Origin: Bacillota bacterium
GTDB lineage: Bacteria; Bacillota; Limnochordia; Darwinibacteriales; Darwinibacteriaceae
Reading direction: 5' to 3'
Length of the DNA stretch: 44,407 nucleotides
NCBI GenBank assembly: GCA_012520355.1
Contig: JAAYOK010000177.1
Location: 1 to 44,407 of the forward strand
Within the stretch, counting starts at the first letter, position 1. Each line of letters begins with the position of its first letter. The translations under genes were made by a program, and so were the position numbers. A model generated the notes under the pieces. That model searched no databases, was not told where the DNA came from, and worked only from the letters and a program-made list of their open reading frames with translations. Shown here in pieces: positions 18,709 to 28,187 of this stretch.

Positions 18709-20589
18709 ATGATCATCCAGGATTTATGGAAATTTTACGGAGATGAACTCATTTTTCAAGATGTGATAGCCACCATTGGCGCTACCGATCACATTGGACT
18801 TTGTGGTGCCAATGGTGCTGGCAAGACCACTCTCCTAAAAACGCTCGTAGGAGAACTGAGCCCCGATAGAGGAAGTGTCAGCTGCCCAGGTGGTTATACG
18901 ATTGGTTCTTTATGGCAGACCCTGCCTAGTACTTCCCAAAGTCTCGCAGACTATCTCAGAGAACCCTTTGCCAGCCAGATCGAGCTTGAAGGGGAGATGC
19001 GCTCCCTGGCAGAGGAGATGGCCCACCTAGAGGGTGCAGAGCTAGAGCAGGCCATGAAGCGTTATGCAAGCTTGCAGGATCGCTTTGAGCACGGCGGTGG
19101 GTATGATTATCTCGTTCAAATCAATAGCGTCACAGTGGGCTTGGGTTTTTCCACCTCTGATCTAGAGCGGAGCCTCCACACCTTCAGTGGGGGAGAACAA
19201 ATGCGGGTGAGCCTAGCTCGCCTCCTTCTAAGTCGTCCCTCTCTTTTGGTGTTGGACGAACCCACAAACCACCTCGATATTGAGGCCATTCGCTGGCTGG
19301 AAGATTTCTTAGCATCGTATCGGTCAGCCTTTATTGTGGTGTCTCATGATCGCTATTTCTTGGACAAGGTGGCAAATCAGATCTGGGAACTGCAGCAACA
19401 TAGACTCTACCAATACAAGGGCAACTACTCAGCGTACTTGCCCCAGCGTGAGCTGAGGCAGAGTCAAATCGAAGAAAGTCTCCAGCGGCAACAGCAAGAA
19501 AGGGCGCGCATGGAAGCCTTTATCCAGAAATTCAAAGCCGGAACCCGTTCTAGGCAAGCGAAGAATATGGAAAAAAGGCTCGCTCGACTGCCTGACCTGG
19601 AGAGGGTTTTAGACGACCCGAACATGGTCTTTCGCTTCGAAGCGAAGCGCCAATCGGGCAATCAAATTGTGGCCTTAGAGAACATCCGTAAGGCCTACGG
19701 TAGTCATCAAGTCTTACGAGGTATTACAGGCGAGATTAAGAGGGGACAGCGGATTGCCCTTTTGGGTCCTAACGGAAGTGGTAAGAGTACCCTTCTGAAG
19801 ATTTTAGCCGGCGAACTCGGGTTTACGGGTGAGCTGAAATGGGGGACAGGCGTCGATCTCGGGTATTTTTCGCAGCATATTTCCTTTGATCCGGAAAACA
19901 CTGTCCTAGAAGAACTCTATGACGAACATCGTTTGGAGCTCGGTGTCTTGCGCTCTGTTTTAGCCCGCTTCTTATTCCAAGGGGAAGATGTTTTCAAGCA
20001 GACTTCGGTCTTAAGTGGTGGAGAGCGGAATCGTTTGGCCCTAGCCAGACTACTTTTGCATCGCCCGAACTTTTTGGTTCTCGATGAACCCACCAACCAC
20101 TTGGATATCTACGCCAGAGAAGCGCTGGAAACCGCCCTTGGCGAGTTCGGCGGGACCATTATCTTTGTTTCCCATGATCGCTACTTCATCGATAAACTCG
20201 CCACCCACGTTTGGACCCTAGAAGAGGGCAGTTGTCGTTCTTTTGTGGGGGGCTATGCCGCCTACGAAGAGGCCCGTAAGCAAGTGGCCGCCCAAAAGGC
20301 AGACGTTCGAAATAGGGTCGAGCAAGAGAAGCGGTCCGAGAGCAAGCTTTCACCCAATGCCAGGCGGAAACGGCTTGAGGCTCGCCGCAAGTTAGAAGAT
20401 GCCATCGTCTTACTGGAGGAGCGCCAGGAAGATTTGGAACGAACCTTAGCTTCGCCTGATCTCTATCAAGAAGATGAGAATCTGGCAGTGAACCTGATTA
20501 GAGAATACGAAGAGCTTAAAGCAGAACTAGAAGAAAAATATGTCCAGTGGGAACGCCTGGTGGACGAGGACGAAGAAGGGGGGATGTAA
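18709..20589 (+). CDS. ABC-F family ATP-binding protein
   Basis: Two ABC domains (GANGAGKTTLLK, GPNGSGKSTLLK), two signature and DEPTNHLD motifs, no TM. Confidence 0.93.
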   Translation: MIIQDLWKFYGDELIFQDVIATIGATDHIGLCGANGAGKTTLLKTLVGELSPDRGSVSCPGGYTIGSLWQTLPSTSQSLADYLREPFASQIELEGEMRSLAEEMAHLEGAELEQAMKRYASLQDRFEHGGGYDYLVQINSVTVGLGFSTSDLERSLHTFSGGEQMRVSLARLLLSRPSLLVLDEPTNHLDIEAIRWLEDFLASYRSAFIVVSHDRYFLDKVANQIWELQQHRLYQYKGNYSAYLPQRELRQSQIEESLQRQQQERARMEAFIQKFKAGTRSRQAKNMEKRLARLPDLERVLDDPNMVFRFEAKRQSGNQIVALENIRKAYGSHQVLRGITGEIKRGQRIALLGPNGSGKSTLLKILAGELGFTGELKWGTGVDLGYFSQHISFDPENTVLEELYDEHRLELGVLRSVLARFLFQGEDVFKQTSVLSGGERNRLALARLLLHRPNFLVLDEPTNHLDIYAREALETALGEFGGTIIFVSHDRYFIDKLATHVWTLEEGSCRSFVGGYAAYEEARKQVAAQKADVRNRVEQEKRSESKLSPNARRKRLEARRKLEDAIVLLEERQEDLERTLASPDLYQEDENLAVNLIREYEELKAELEEKYVQWERLVDEDEEGGM

Positions 20590-20591
20590 CC

Positions 20592-21257
20592 ATGTCTGGT
20601 GAGAGAGGCAGAGGAGTCTTGCTTAAGAACGTCGAGGGCTTACCGATCCAAGTCCCCCCTGCTATTTTAGAGCAACAGGCCCATTTAGGTCCTGTGACAA
20701 CCTTGGTATGGATCAACATTGTAGCCTTGGCCCAGCAAGGACGTCCCCTGCAGATCCACTCCCTAGCAGAACAGATGGGACTTGAAGTCCGCAAGGTGAG
20801 CCAGGCCTTAGCAAGCCTCGCCGATGGGGGCTGGATTAATGACGAAGGGTTAGAGATTCAATTAACGGTTCCTGAAGTTCAGGTGCTGGCCCGAAAGGAA
20901 ACTGCAGTCGCCACAGAGCCCGATTCCTTTACCTGGCTTGTGGAGTACATCTCGGCCCGGGTCACTGTCCCCACGCCTGAAGAGAAACGTAAGCTACTCC
21001 ATTGGATGCAAAATAAACAGCTATCCCATGAAGTGATCGCGGTGGCAGTGGAAGAAATGTGTGCTTCAGCAGCCCATGAGAGTTTTGCCTACCTTGAAGG
21101 GATTTTACGCAACTGGCATGGACTTGGCATTCGGACCTATAATGATTTATTAGAACATCCCTATCTAGCCAAGGTTCTTGCCCCGATCGCCAGTGGTAAA
21201 GAGGAAAATCCAGCAGAGAAGCGCTGGAGGGAGGTTTTCCCCGATGTATTCGATTGA
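20592..21257 (+). CDS. DnaD-domain protein (possible helicase loader)
   Basis: LLHWMQNKQLSHEVIAVAVEEMC...SFAYLEGILRNWHGLGIRTYNDL; overlaps dnaB by 14 nt. Confidence 0.82.
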   Translation: MSGERGRGVLLKNVEGLPIQVPPAILEQQAHLGPVTTLVWINIVALAQQGRPLQIHSLAEQMGLEVRKVSQALASLADGGWINDEGLEIQLTVPEVQVLARKETAVATEPDSFTWLVEYISARVTVPTPEEKRKLLHWMQNKQLSHEVIAVAVEEMCASAAHESFAYLEGILRNWHGLGIRTYNDLLEHPYLAKVLAPIASGKEENPAEKRWREVFPDVFD

Positions 21258-22626
21258 ATCAGAAGTACAAAACTATGAATTACCCATGGATTTAAGTGCC
21301 GAACGGCAAGTTCTTGGGATCCTAATTAAGCATCCTGCCCAGGTAGACAGGGTAGTCACTCGCTTGCGTCCCAGTCATTTTCTTGATCCCGCCCATCGAC
21401 GGATTTATGAAATCATTCTAGATATTTATAACAAGCAGGGTCGAATTTCCTATACGCAAGTCTATAATCGTCTCCGGACAGATTCCATCACCGATGCCCC
21501 AGCTGAGCTCTTGATTCCCTTAACCGAATCCTTTGTGGCCATCAGCGAACTTGATCCCAGTGTGGAAATCCTACTCCATAAAGAGGGGATTCGCCGGATT
21601 GCCCAGGCCTGCGATGAGATTAAGGCTTTGGCCCTTGATCCTAAACAAGATGATATTGAAGAGGTGCAGGCTAAAGCCCAGGAACTCATGTTTGCGGCAA
21701 GTCAAAGTATTGATGCCGCGAGTGATGAGGCTAAAAACTTACTGGAAGTCCTCAATAAATGCTATATCAACCTGCTCAAGCGGCGGGAAGGATCGACGGA
21801 TGCCTATGGCCTTTCGGTCCAATTTCCATCCATTGATGGTATGACTACTGGCTTTAAGAAAAAGGACTTAATCATCCTTGCGGCCAGGCCTTCTATGGGT
21901 AAGACGGCCCTTGTTCTAAATATGGCTGCCAATGTGGTCAAACGGGATATTCCTGTCCTAATTTTTAGTCTAGAAATGGACGATGAACAACTTGGCGACC
22001 GTATTGTCTTAAGTGAGCTTTTCACCCATAAGGAAGGGAACGAACACGCCGTTACCTCAGCGGAGTATCAAACGAAGCTCAGTGACGAGCAATTTGCCGT
22101 CACCCAAAAGGTGTTTAATGAACTCTATCATCTACCCCTATCTATTGTGGATAAACGGGGACTGACTGTGGCGGAAATCAAAGCCAGGGCTCGAAAATTC
22201 AAGACGGAAAATCCGAATCTGGGCCTGATCATCATTGACTATCTGCAACTGATCAAGCCACCGAACAATGCCAATCGAAGTTGGACCTTAGTTGTGGGCG
22301 AAATGGTCCGTGAGCTGAGGGACTTGGCTGGAGAACTGGATGTACCCATTATGCTTTTGTCCCAGCTTAATCGGGGTGTGGAAAGTCGCGAAAACAAAAG
22401 GCCCATGATGTCGGACCTGAGAGACTCTGGTAATATTGAGGAATTTGCCGACGTAATTATGTTCCTTTACCGCGACGACTATTACTATCCTGAGACCGCG
22501 AAGGAAAAGGGAACAGAGGGACTGGTGGAGATCATCTTTGCTAAGCAGCGGAAGGGAAGTACTGGCGCTGTGCAGCTACGCTTTATTCGGGAATACACTC
22601 GCTTTATTGAGGAATACACAAACTAG
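21244..22626 (+). CDS. dnaB: Replicative DNA helicase
   Basis: LPMDLSAERQVLGILI; AARPSMGKTALVLNMA; MSDLRDSGNIEEFADVIMFLYRDDYY. Confidence 0.97.
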   Translation: MYSIESEVQNYELPMDLSAERQVLGILIKHPAQVDRVVTRLRPSHFLDPAHRRIYEIILDIYNKQGRISYTQVYNRLRTDSITDAPAELLIPLTESFVAISELDPSVEILLHKEGIRRIAQACDEIKALALDPKQDDIEEVQAKAQELMFAASQSIDAASDEAKNLLEVLNKCYINLLKRREGSTDAYGLSVQFPSIDGMTTGFKKKDLIILAARPSMGKTALVLNMAANVVKRDIPVLIFSLEMDDEQLGDRIVLSELFTHKEGNEHAVTSAEYQTKLSDEQFAVTQKVFNELYHLPLSIVDKRGLTVAEIKARARKFKTENPNLGLIIIDYLQLIKPPNNANRSWTLVVGEMVRELRDLAGELDVPIMLLSQLNRGVESRENKRPMMSDLRDSGNIEEFADVIMFLYRDDYYYPETAKEKGTEGLVEIIFAKQRKGSTGAVQLRFIREYTRFIEEYTN

Positions 22627-22830
22627 ATGGAGGATACTATGGGTGAGATGGATCGAACCAAGGTGATCTTTATCGACACCTGTCGCAATCTCGTGGAACT
22701 AGGGCGTCTTTCGCAGGAAGAGTACGATGCCATCTGCGATCTTTTGGATCGCTTGGAGGACTACGATAACGAAGAATTTAAGGCAGAGTTGAGTAGAATT
22801 AGTAAGGGTCTTAGTGATCTGATAGGCTAG
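22627..22830 (+). CDS. Small conserved-looking hypothetical protein (67 aa)
   Basis: Starts directly after the dnaB stop; ends 10 bp before rsmA. Confidence 0.6.
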   Translation: MEDTMGEMDRTKVIFIDTCRNLVELGRLSQEEYDAICDLLDRLEDYDNEEFKAELSRISKGLSDLIG

Positions 22831-22840
22831 GGGGAAGTAA

Positions 22841-23704
22841 ATGAGCCACACGACGAATCCGTCCTATGTTACCCGCTTAATGAAAGAACGGGGGTTTAGC
22901 ACAAAAAAACGCTTTGGCCAAAACTTCCTCATCGATCAAAATATCGTGGAACGCATTATATCCTGCGCCAATCTCCAGGCCCATGAGTGGGCTTTAGAGA
23001 TCGGGCCAGGCTTGGGAGCCCTCACGGTGCATTTAGCGCGCCAGGCCGCCCATGTGCTAGCCATGGAAATCGACACATCCTTGGTGGCCATTCTCAAAGA
23101 CACTGTAGCCGGACCCAAGGCTACGATTTGGGAGGGGGATGCCCTAGGGGCCAACTGGGGCGAACTCCTTCAGGAGGCGGGCTGGCAAGGTCAACCCCTC
23201 AAGCTCGTGGCCAATCTGCCGTACTATCTCACTACACCCTTGGTTATGAAGGCGCTGGAAAGCGATCTCCCCTTTACATCCATGGTAGTGATGGTCCAAA
23301 AGGAAGTGGCCACCCGCATGTTGGCTTCTCCAGGAAGCAAAGATGTGGGAGTCCTCTCCTTTGCTGTCCAGTACTATGCTACAGGGCGTTTGGCTTTGAA
23401 TGTACCGAGGACGGTATTTCTGCCGGCCCCTGCCGTAGATTCGGCTGTAGTGGAACTTACGCTTCGCCCACCTACGATAGATGCTCCCCGGGATGCGCTG
23501 TTCGCTGTGATTCGGGCTGGGTTTGGCCAGAGGCGAAAGACGCTCCGCAACTCCCTTAAGCCTTTACTTGAGGAATGGGGATTGGAGCCAGAGGATCTCG
23601 ATCAAGCGTTCCAAAAAATAGACTTAGACCCCCAAACCAGGGCCGAACGGCTTTCCCTTGAAGATTTTAGCGCGCTGACGAAAGAACTTCTGAAGGGAGT
23701 GTAA
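22841..23704 (+). CDS. rsmA: 16S rRNA dimethyladenosine transferase
   Basis: KKRFGQNFLIDQNIVERI; ALEIGPGLGALT; LVANLPYYLTTPLVMK. Confidence 0.97.
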   Translation: MSHTTNPSYVTRLMKERGFSTKKRFGQNFLIDQNIVERIISCANLQAHEWALEIGPGLGALTVHLARQAAHVLAMEIDTSLVAILKDTVAGPKATIWEGDALGANWGELLQEAGWQGQPLKLVANLPYYLTTPLVMKALESDLPFTSMVVMVQKEVATRMLASPGSKDVGVLSFAVQYYATGRLALNVPRTVFLPAPAVDSAVVELTLRPPTIDAPRDALFAVIRAGFGQRRKTLRNSLKPLLEEWGLEPEDLDQAFQKIDLDPQTRAERLSLEDFSALTKELLKGV

Positions 23705-23709
23705 GCAAA

Positions 23710-24177
23710 GTGGATTTCATTAGTCCTTCTAAAGGGCATTTGACCTTTGATGAAGTGTTTCAGGAGATTTTGTCCTATGCATCGGAGAATCCCGCTGATT
23801 CCTATCGACTGATCGTGGGAACCGATTCGCAGCTGAAGGACGACACCTGCTTTGTGACAGCCCTTATTGTACACCGCCAAGGTAAGGGAGGCCGGTTTTT
23901 CTACACCAAGCGTCGGGAGGACTATGCCCGTTCCTTAAGGCAAAGGATCTTCTACGAAGCCTCCTTAAGCCTGAATGTGGCTTCCTTACTAACGGAAAAA
24001 CTCGCAGATTCGGGGCAAGAACTCAATTTGGAGATCCATTTAGATGTGGGAAACAATGGCGCTACCAAGTCCTTGGTCAAGGAAGTTGTGGGGATGGTGA
24101 ATGGGTCTGGCTATCCTTGTAAAATCAAACCCCACTCCTATGGGGCATCTTCCGTGGCCGACCGTTATACAAAGTAA
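23710..24177 (+). CDS. YkuK-like ribonuclease H-like protein (DUF458)
   Basis: YRLIVGTDSQLKDDTCFVTALIVHRQGKGGRFFYTKRR; HLDVGNNGATKSLVKEVVGMV. Confidence 0.82.
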   Translation: MDFISPSKGHLTFDEVFQEILSYASENPADSYRLIVGTDSQLKDDTCFVTALIVHRQGKGGRFFYTKRREDYARSLRQRIFYEASLSLNVASLLTEKLADSGQELNLEIHLDVGNNGATKSLVKEVVGMVNGSGYPCKIKPHSYGASSVADRYTK

Positions 24178-24243
24178 TTCGCTAAGTTTTTCCAATTCAG
24201 AGAAGAAGTGGAAAATAAAAACGCAGTTCAGCCGTTTTTTCTC

Positions 24244-24272
24244 TTGACATTGCTGGTCTCCATTGATAAACT
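24244..24272 (+). promoter_or_regulatory. Upstream veg promoter
   Basis: TTGACA-N17-TAAACT. Confidence 0.65.
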
Positions 24273-24282
24273 ATTAATTTAA

Positions 24283-24311
24283 TTGACAAGTCGCCGTTAC
24301 CATGATAGAAT
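24283..24311 (+). promoter_or_regulatory. Downstream veg promoter
   Basis: TTGACA-N17-TAGAAT. Confidence 0.8.
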
Positions 24312-24346
24312 GTATTCGACAAAATGGTATAAAAGGCGGTGACTAT

Positions 24347-24619
24347 ATGGCTACAGGGGTAAGCAATATCCAGCAGATTAAACTGGACTTAGAATCCTGT
24401 GTAGGCAAGCGGGTCAAACTACGGGCTAATCGTGGGCGCAAGAAGATTGTTGAAGCCGAAGGTGTCATCGAAAGCACATACCCCAAGATTTTTGTCGTAA
24501 AACTAGATGAATCCCATTCCATTGAGCGCCTCTCTTATACCTATGCAGATGTGCTCACCAGAACTGTGGAAGTTATGGTCGATGATTATACGATTGGGGA
24601 TCTCCCTGCTATCAACTGA
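24347..24619 (+). CDS. veg: Veg protein
   Basis: IKLDLESCVGKRVKLRANRGRKKIVEAEGVIESTYPKIFVVKLDE. Confidence 0.95.
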   Translation: MATGVSNIQQIKLDLESCVGKRVKLRANRGRKKIVEAEGVIESTYPKIFVVKLDESHSIERLSYTYADVLTRTVEVMVDDYTIGDLPAIN

Positions 24620-24633
24620 ACATGAGGATATCC

Positions 24634-24657
24634 AAAGCACCGAAAGGTGCTTTTTTT
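24634..24657 (+). terminator. Intrinsic terminator after veg
   Basis: AAAGCACC-GAAA-GGTGCTTTTTTT. Confidence 0.92.
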
Positions 24658-24708
24658 GTCCTCAAAACGCTGAAACATGCATAAGAATGGGCAAAGGAGG
24701 TGGTGGAA

Positions 24709-25956
24709 ATGCCCCTGTTCCCCAGGCGAAAACTGGGCTGGCGTACCCTGCGGCTCGGCCATAAAGGTCCAGATGTGGCCCAGCTGCATGCGTTTTTACG
24801 GCGTCAAGGCTATGATCTTGGCGAAGAAACGGATTTTGGTTACTTGACCAAGGATGCAGTCCGGAGATGGCAAAGGGACCATGGCTTGGTGGCAGATGGA
24901 ATTGCCGGCAAGCGCTTTTTTGCCCTAGCCCTAAAAAAAGATGTCCCAGTACTCAGGACAGTCCACGTCGCTTCTCCCCAAGAGACACTGGAGGAGATCG
25001 CCAAGACCTATGGGGTGGGAGTTGAAGCCTTCGGGGCTTCCTTCTCGCAAAAACCGGTTTATCCAGGTCAACACCTGATTTTCTTTGACCGGGAAATCTG
25101 GGGTTTATGTCTGGGAGACCCTGAAGTGAAGACATCTCCAGGTCAGCTCACAGGGCGCATCTGCTCTCAGCATCCAGACACTCCTTGGCCAGAACCCTAC
25201 ATTCTTCGGCCCAGTTTGAACTCAGATGACCTTGTCACCATCCATCAATACCTCCGTACCCATGGGCGGCGCCGGAAGCTCGCTAAGGAGTCGATTCAGT
25301 CCCTCGGGGACGCCCACGGCTTTTATCTCCCCTGGGAAAAGGTGGCTCCTGTTGATGGGAGGCGGTACCTGAAACTCTTAAAGCTCTTGCGCAAAAAACT
25401 CAAGCCTCCAGCTCTCCTTTGGGTAGAACTCGGGCCAAATGTGCCCAGCTGGACACTGCTGGGCGGGGTGGATTATGAAGCAGTCAATAACTTGGTGGAT
25501 CGGGTTGTGCTGCCCCTGCCGCCACCCCCGACGCCAGGGCCCCTCGCCTGCCAGAAAGACGCAGAGGAGCTGGTTGATTCCCTCTTGCCTACCATTCATT
25601 CCTGGAAAATCCTCTTAAAGATACCCGTCTACGCCCTAGAGTGGGAGCAAGATTTAGAAGGGGAGAATGTGGTGCGGCGTCTGCCCTATCAAACGGCCCT
25701 TTCTAGGGCTTATCGCCATGGAGCGCGCCTTTCCCAGGATGAGGGAGGTTTTCCCTATTATTCTTACAAAAAGCGAGATAGGAACTATCAGATTTGGCTT
25801 CCTCACCATGGCTTGCTGGAGGAAATGGCCTTTGTAGCCAACCGACACAATCTAGCGGGTCTAGTCTTGGACTCTCTAGGCCTTGAGGATCCGCGGATCT
25901 GGCAGATACTTACCAGATACTTTAGGATCGCTTCTTTGAATAATTCACAGGAATAG
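24709..25956 (+). CDS. Peptidoglycan-binding protein with LysM-like region and a degenerate GH18-like domain
   Basis: PG_binding_1 (LRLGHKGPDVAQLHAFLRRQGYD...DAVRRWQRDHGLVADGIAG), LysM-like TLEEIAKTYGVGVEAF, C-terminal YaaH/SleL-like layout; SD AAAGGAGG. Confidence 0.6.
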   Translation: MPLFPRRKLGWRTLRLGHKGPDVAQLHAFLRRQGYDLGEETDFGYLTKDAVRRWQRDHGLVADGIAGKRFFALALKKDVPVLRTVHVASPQETLEEIAKTYGVGVEAFGASFSQKPVYPGQHLIFFDREIWGLCLGDPEVKTSPGQLTGRICSQHPDTPWPEPYILRPSLNSDDLVTIHQYLRTHGRRRKLAKESIQSLGDAHGFYLPWEKVAPVDGRRYLKLLKLLRKKLKPPALLWVELGPNVPSWTLLGGVDYEAVNNLVDRVVLPLPPPPTPGPLACQKDAEELVDSLLPTIHSWKILLKIPVYALEWEQDLEGENVVRRLPYQTALSRAYRHGARLSQDEGGFPYYSYKKRDRNYQIWLPHHGLLEEMAFVANRHNLAGLVLDSLGLEDPRIWQILTRYFRIASLNNSQE

Positions 25957-26026
25957 ACATGTTTTGTCTGCCTTTTTCATAGGTATTAGGGAAACAACCA
26001 AGTTTATGGCAAAAAGGGGGAGAGAG

Positions 26027-27610
26027 ATGAGCCTAAGTGTGAAAGAAAGCCGCCTTGTTGCGGTAAATCGTGTGGGGGAAAACACGCTTCAAACCGTCCT
26101 CCAGGGTAAGGTAGAACTGCCCGGCACCGCAGCTCCCGTAGAGAGAATCGTTTGGGTGAAGGGTACGCCGAAATTGCAGATGCTCACCACCGACCAGGAT
26201 CGTGTCTATGTCCAAGGAGTGGTGGATCTCACCATGGTCTACGTGCCTGAAACCTTAGAAGACGAGCCAGCAGGACTAAAGCGGGTGGAATGGCCTGGTG
26301 CCCTCCCCTTTGACACGCATGTAGAGGTGATTGGGGCCGAACCAGACATGCAAGCTGAGGTGGAAATGAACATCCTGGCCTGCGAATGGGATCTCACTGG
26401 AGGGCAATACTCGCTCGATGTGGATTTGATCCTGGCAATTCGGGCCCGGGTGGAACAAGTCCGTGAATATCAGGTGATCCGGGATGTGAACATGGCCCAA
26501 GGTGTAAAGCTCATGACCGATGGAGTGATGCTACATCCAGTTACCAGGGCTCTGGAACTGACGGTGAACAAGGAAATCACGGGCATGCTTGAATTCGCCC
26601 AAGATGGGGAGGCGCCTGTAAATACCATTTTACAGCTGACCTCTGGGGTACGGCTGCAAGAAACCGAGATCAGCCAAGGTAAGCTTGTGGTAAAGGGTGC
26701 TATTGCGTTGGATGTCCTTTATGAAAGGCAGGACTTAACTGTAGCTCTGAGGAGCTTTCCCCAGGCCTTGCCTGTGGAGCTGGTTTTCGAAGACGCCAAC
26801 ATCGCATCTGGCATGGAGCTCGTTCCCAAGCTTCGTCTGGATAGTGAGAGTTATGTCATCAATGATGGTCAAGGTGTGCGGGTGGAAATCCATCTCCAAG
26901 GAGAGCTACTCCTGCGCCAAGCACAAGCCGTTCAGGTCCTTACGGATGTTTCCGCATCAGGAAGCCAGGTGGAAGTCCGCAAAGAGTTGGTGGCTGTAGA
27001 CAGTGTTGTTCAGAAAAAGGAACAACAGCTGGTGGCACGGGGACTCGTGGAGTTGACCCAGGCTTTACCACCCATAGGGGAGATCGTAGTTTCCACAGGA
27101 GCTGCCTATCTCACAGACTATGAGGTGGAAAACGATAAGCTTACAGTCGAAGGGGTTATTGATGTGGAGCTGATGTACTTAGCCCACTCCGAAGAAGATA
27201 CCAAGCCCCTTTTTCGAGGGATGTTCCCCGAAGTGATACCCTTCCGGCAAACACTGGCCCTCCCTGGGGTGGAGCTTGGCATGCAGCCCCGGATTGCAAT
27301 TGAGGTCCTATCGGTCAAACCGGATTTAATCAATCGGGAGACGATGGAAGCCGCCGTCACTCTGCGCTTCCTAGTGGATGTGGTAGAATATCTCGAACTC
27401 GATGTAGTAGTTGAAGCTGTGGCCGTAGAAGCTCCAGAGGAAGCTCCTCCTACCCTACGATACATCTTCGTCCAGAGTGATGATACGATCTGGAAACTAT
27501 CCCGTATGTACCATACCACAGAGGAGGCCATCATCGGGGCCAATCCTAGTTTGCAGGAGGATCCTCCCAACATAGGAGCGGGCATGCGGCTTTACATTCC
27601 CCGGCCTTAG
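26027..27610 (+). CDS. DUF3794 / LysM protein (spore coat-associated type)
   Basis: Repeated beta-rich DUF3794-like units; C-terminal LysM RYIFVQSDDTIWKLSRMYHTTEEAIIGANPSL. Confidence 0.85.
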   Translation: MSLSVKESRLVAVNRVGENTLQTVLQGKVELPGTAAPVERIVWVKGTPKLQMLTTDQDRVYVQGVVDLTMVYVPETLEDEPAGLKRVEWPGALPFDTHVEVIGAEPDMQAEVEMNILACEWDLTGGQYSLDVDLILAIRARVEQVREYQVIRDVNMAQGVKLMTDGVMLHPVTRALELTVNKEITGMLEFAQDGEAPVNTILQLTSGVRLQETEISQGKLVVKGAIALDVLYERQDLTVALRSFPQALPVELVFEDANIASGMELVPKLRLDSESYVINDGQGVRVEIHLQGELLLRQAQAVQVLTDVSASGSQVEVRKELVAVDSVVQKKEQQLVARGLVELTQALPPIGEIVVSTGAAYLTDYEVENDKLTVEGVIDVELMYLAHSEEDTKPLFRGMFPEVIPFRQTLALPGVELGMQPRIAIEVLSVKPDLINRETMEAAVTLRFLVDVVEYLELDVVVEAVAVEAPEEAPPTLRYIFVQSDDTIWKLSRMYHTTEEAIIGANPSLQEDPPNIGAGMRLYIPRP

Positions 27611-27627
27611 TTCATTTCATGCAAGCA

Positions 27628-27660
27628 CTGTGCCCTCGGCATTGTTCGCTGAGGGCACAG
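27628..27660. repeat. Perfect-pairing 13-bp hairpin without T-tract
   Basis: CTGTGCCCTCGGC-ATTGTTC-GCTGAGGGCACAG (one G-U). Confidence 0.8.
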
Positions 27661-27703
27661 TTGGGCATAATACCCTGGACAAATAGGAAAGGGGTACCCA
27701 TCT

Positions 27704-28135
27704 ATGCTTGCACTAGTTTTGGCCGCTCTATCCGGTATCTTTATGGCTTTGCAAGGCTCCCTAAACACCGCCCTGGCGAAAACTGTGGGGCTCTTGGAAG
27801 GAACCTTCATCGTTCACTTAATAGGAGCCCTTACGACCTTGCTCCTTTTGCTACTTGGCTTAGGTCAGGGTAACTTGGCGAATTATTCCAAAGCACCTTG
27901 GTACACCTACCTAGGTGGGGTACTAAGTGTAGCCATCATCTACCTTGTGGTTTCGGCCATCTCCAAACTGGGAGTGGCCCCAGCCACCACAGCGATCATT
28001 GTGGGGCAGGTCTTCACAGCAGCTTTGGTCGATCACTTGGGCTGGTTTGGCTTGGAGTCCATACCCTTTAGCCTCGGGAAGGCTCTGGGGATTGCTCTCA
28101 TGGCAGGTGGTGCTTGGTTACTTTTGTCCCGCTGA
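27704..28135 (+). CDS. YdcZ-like DMT family transporter (DUF606)
   Basis: LALVLAALSGIFMALQGSLNTALAKTVG; about 4-5 TM, single-repeat size. Confidence 0.85.
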   Translation: MLALVLAALSGIFMALQGSLNTALAKTVGLLEGTFIVHLIGALTTLLLLLLGLGQGNLANYSKAPWYTYLGGVLSVAIIYLVVSAISKLGVAPATTAIIVGQVFTAALVDHLGWFGLESIPFSLGKALGIALMAGGAWLLLSR

Positions 28136-28187
28136 AGACAGAAGGAATTTCCCCCTTTGTGCGGAAATAGAGGAAAGATAAAGGGGG

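Noticed and set aside
22987-23559. 190-aa + ORF inside rsmA
   Set aside because: Out-of-frame overlap with a clear rsmA; Gly/Arg/Ser-rich shadow ORF.
24178-24243. AAAAACG-CAGTTCAGC-CGTTTTTT as terminator of the ykuK-like gene
   Set aside because: Stem is mostly A-T and weak; left unannotated.
27619-27873. 84-aa + ORF across the hairpin and the YdcZ-like gene start
   Set aside because: Overlaps the YdcZ-like CDS out of frame and has low-quality composition.
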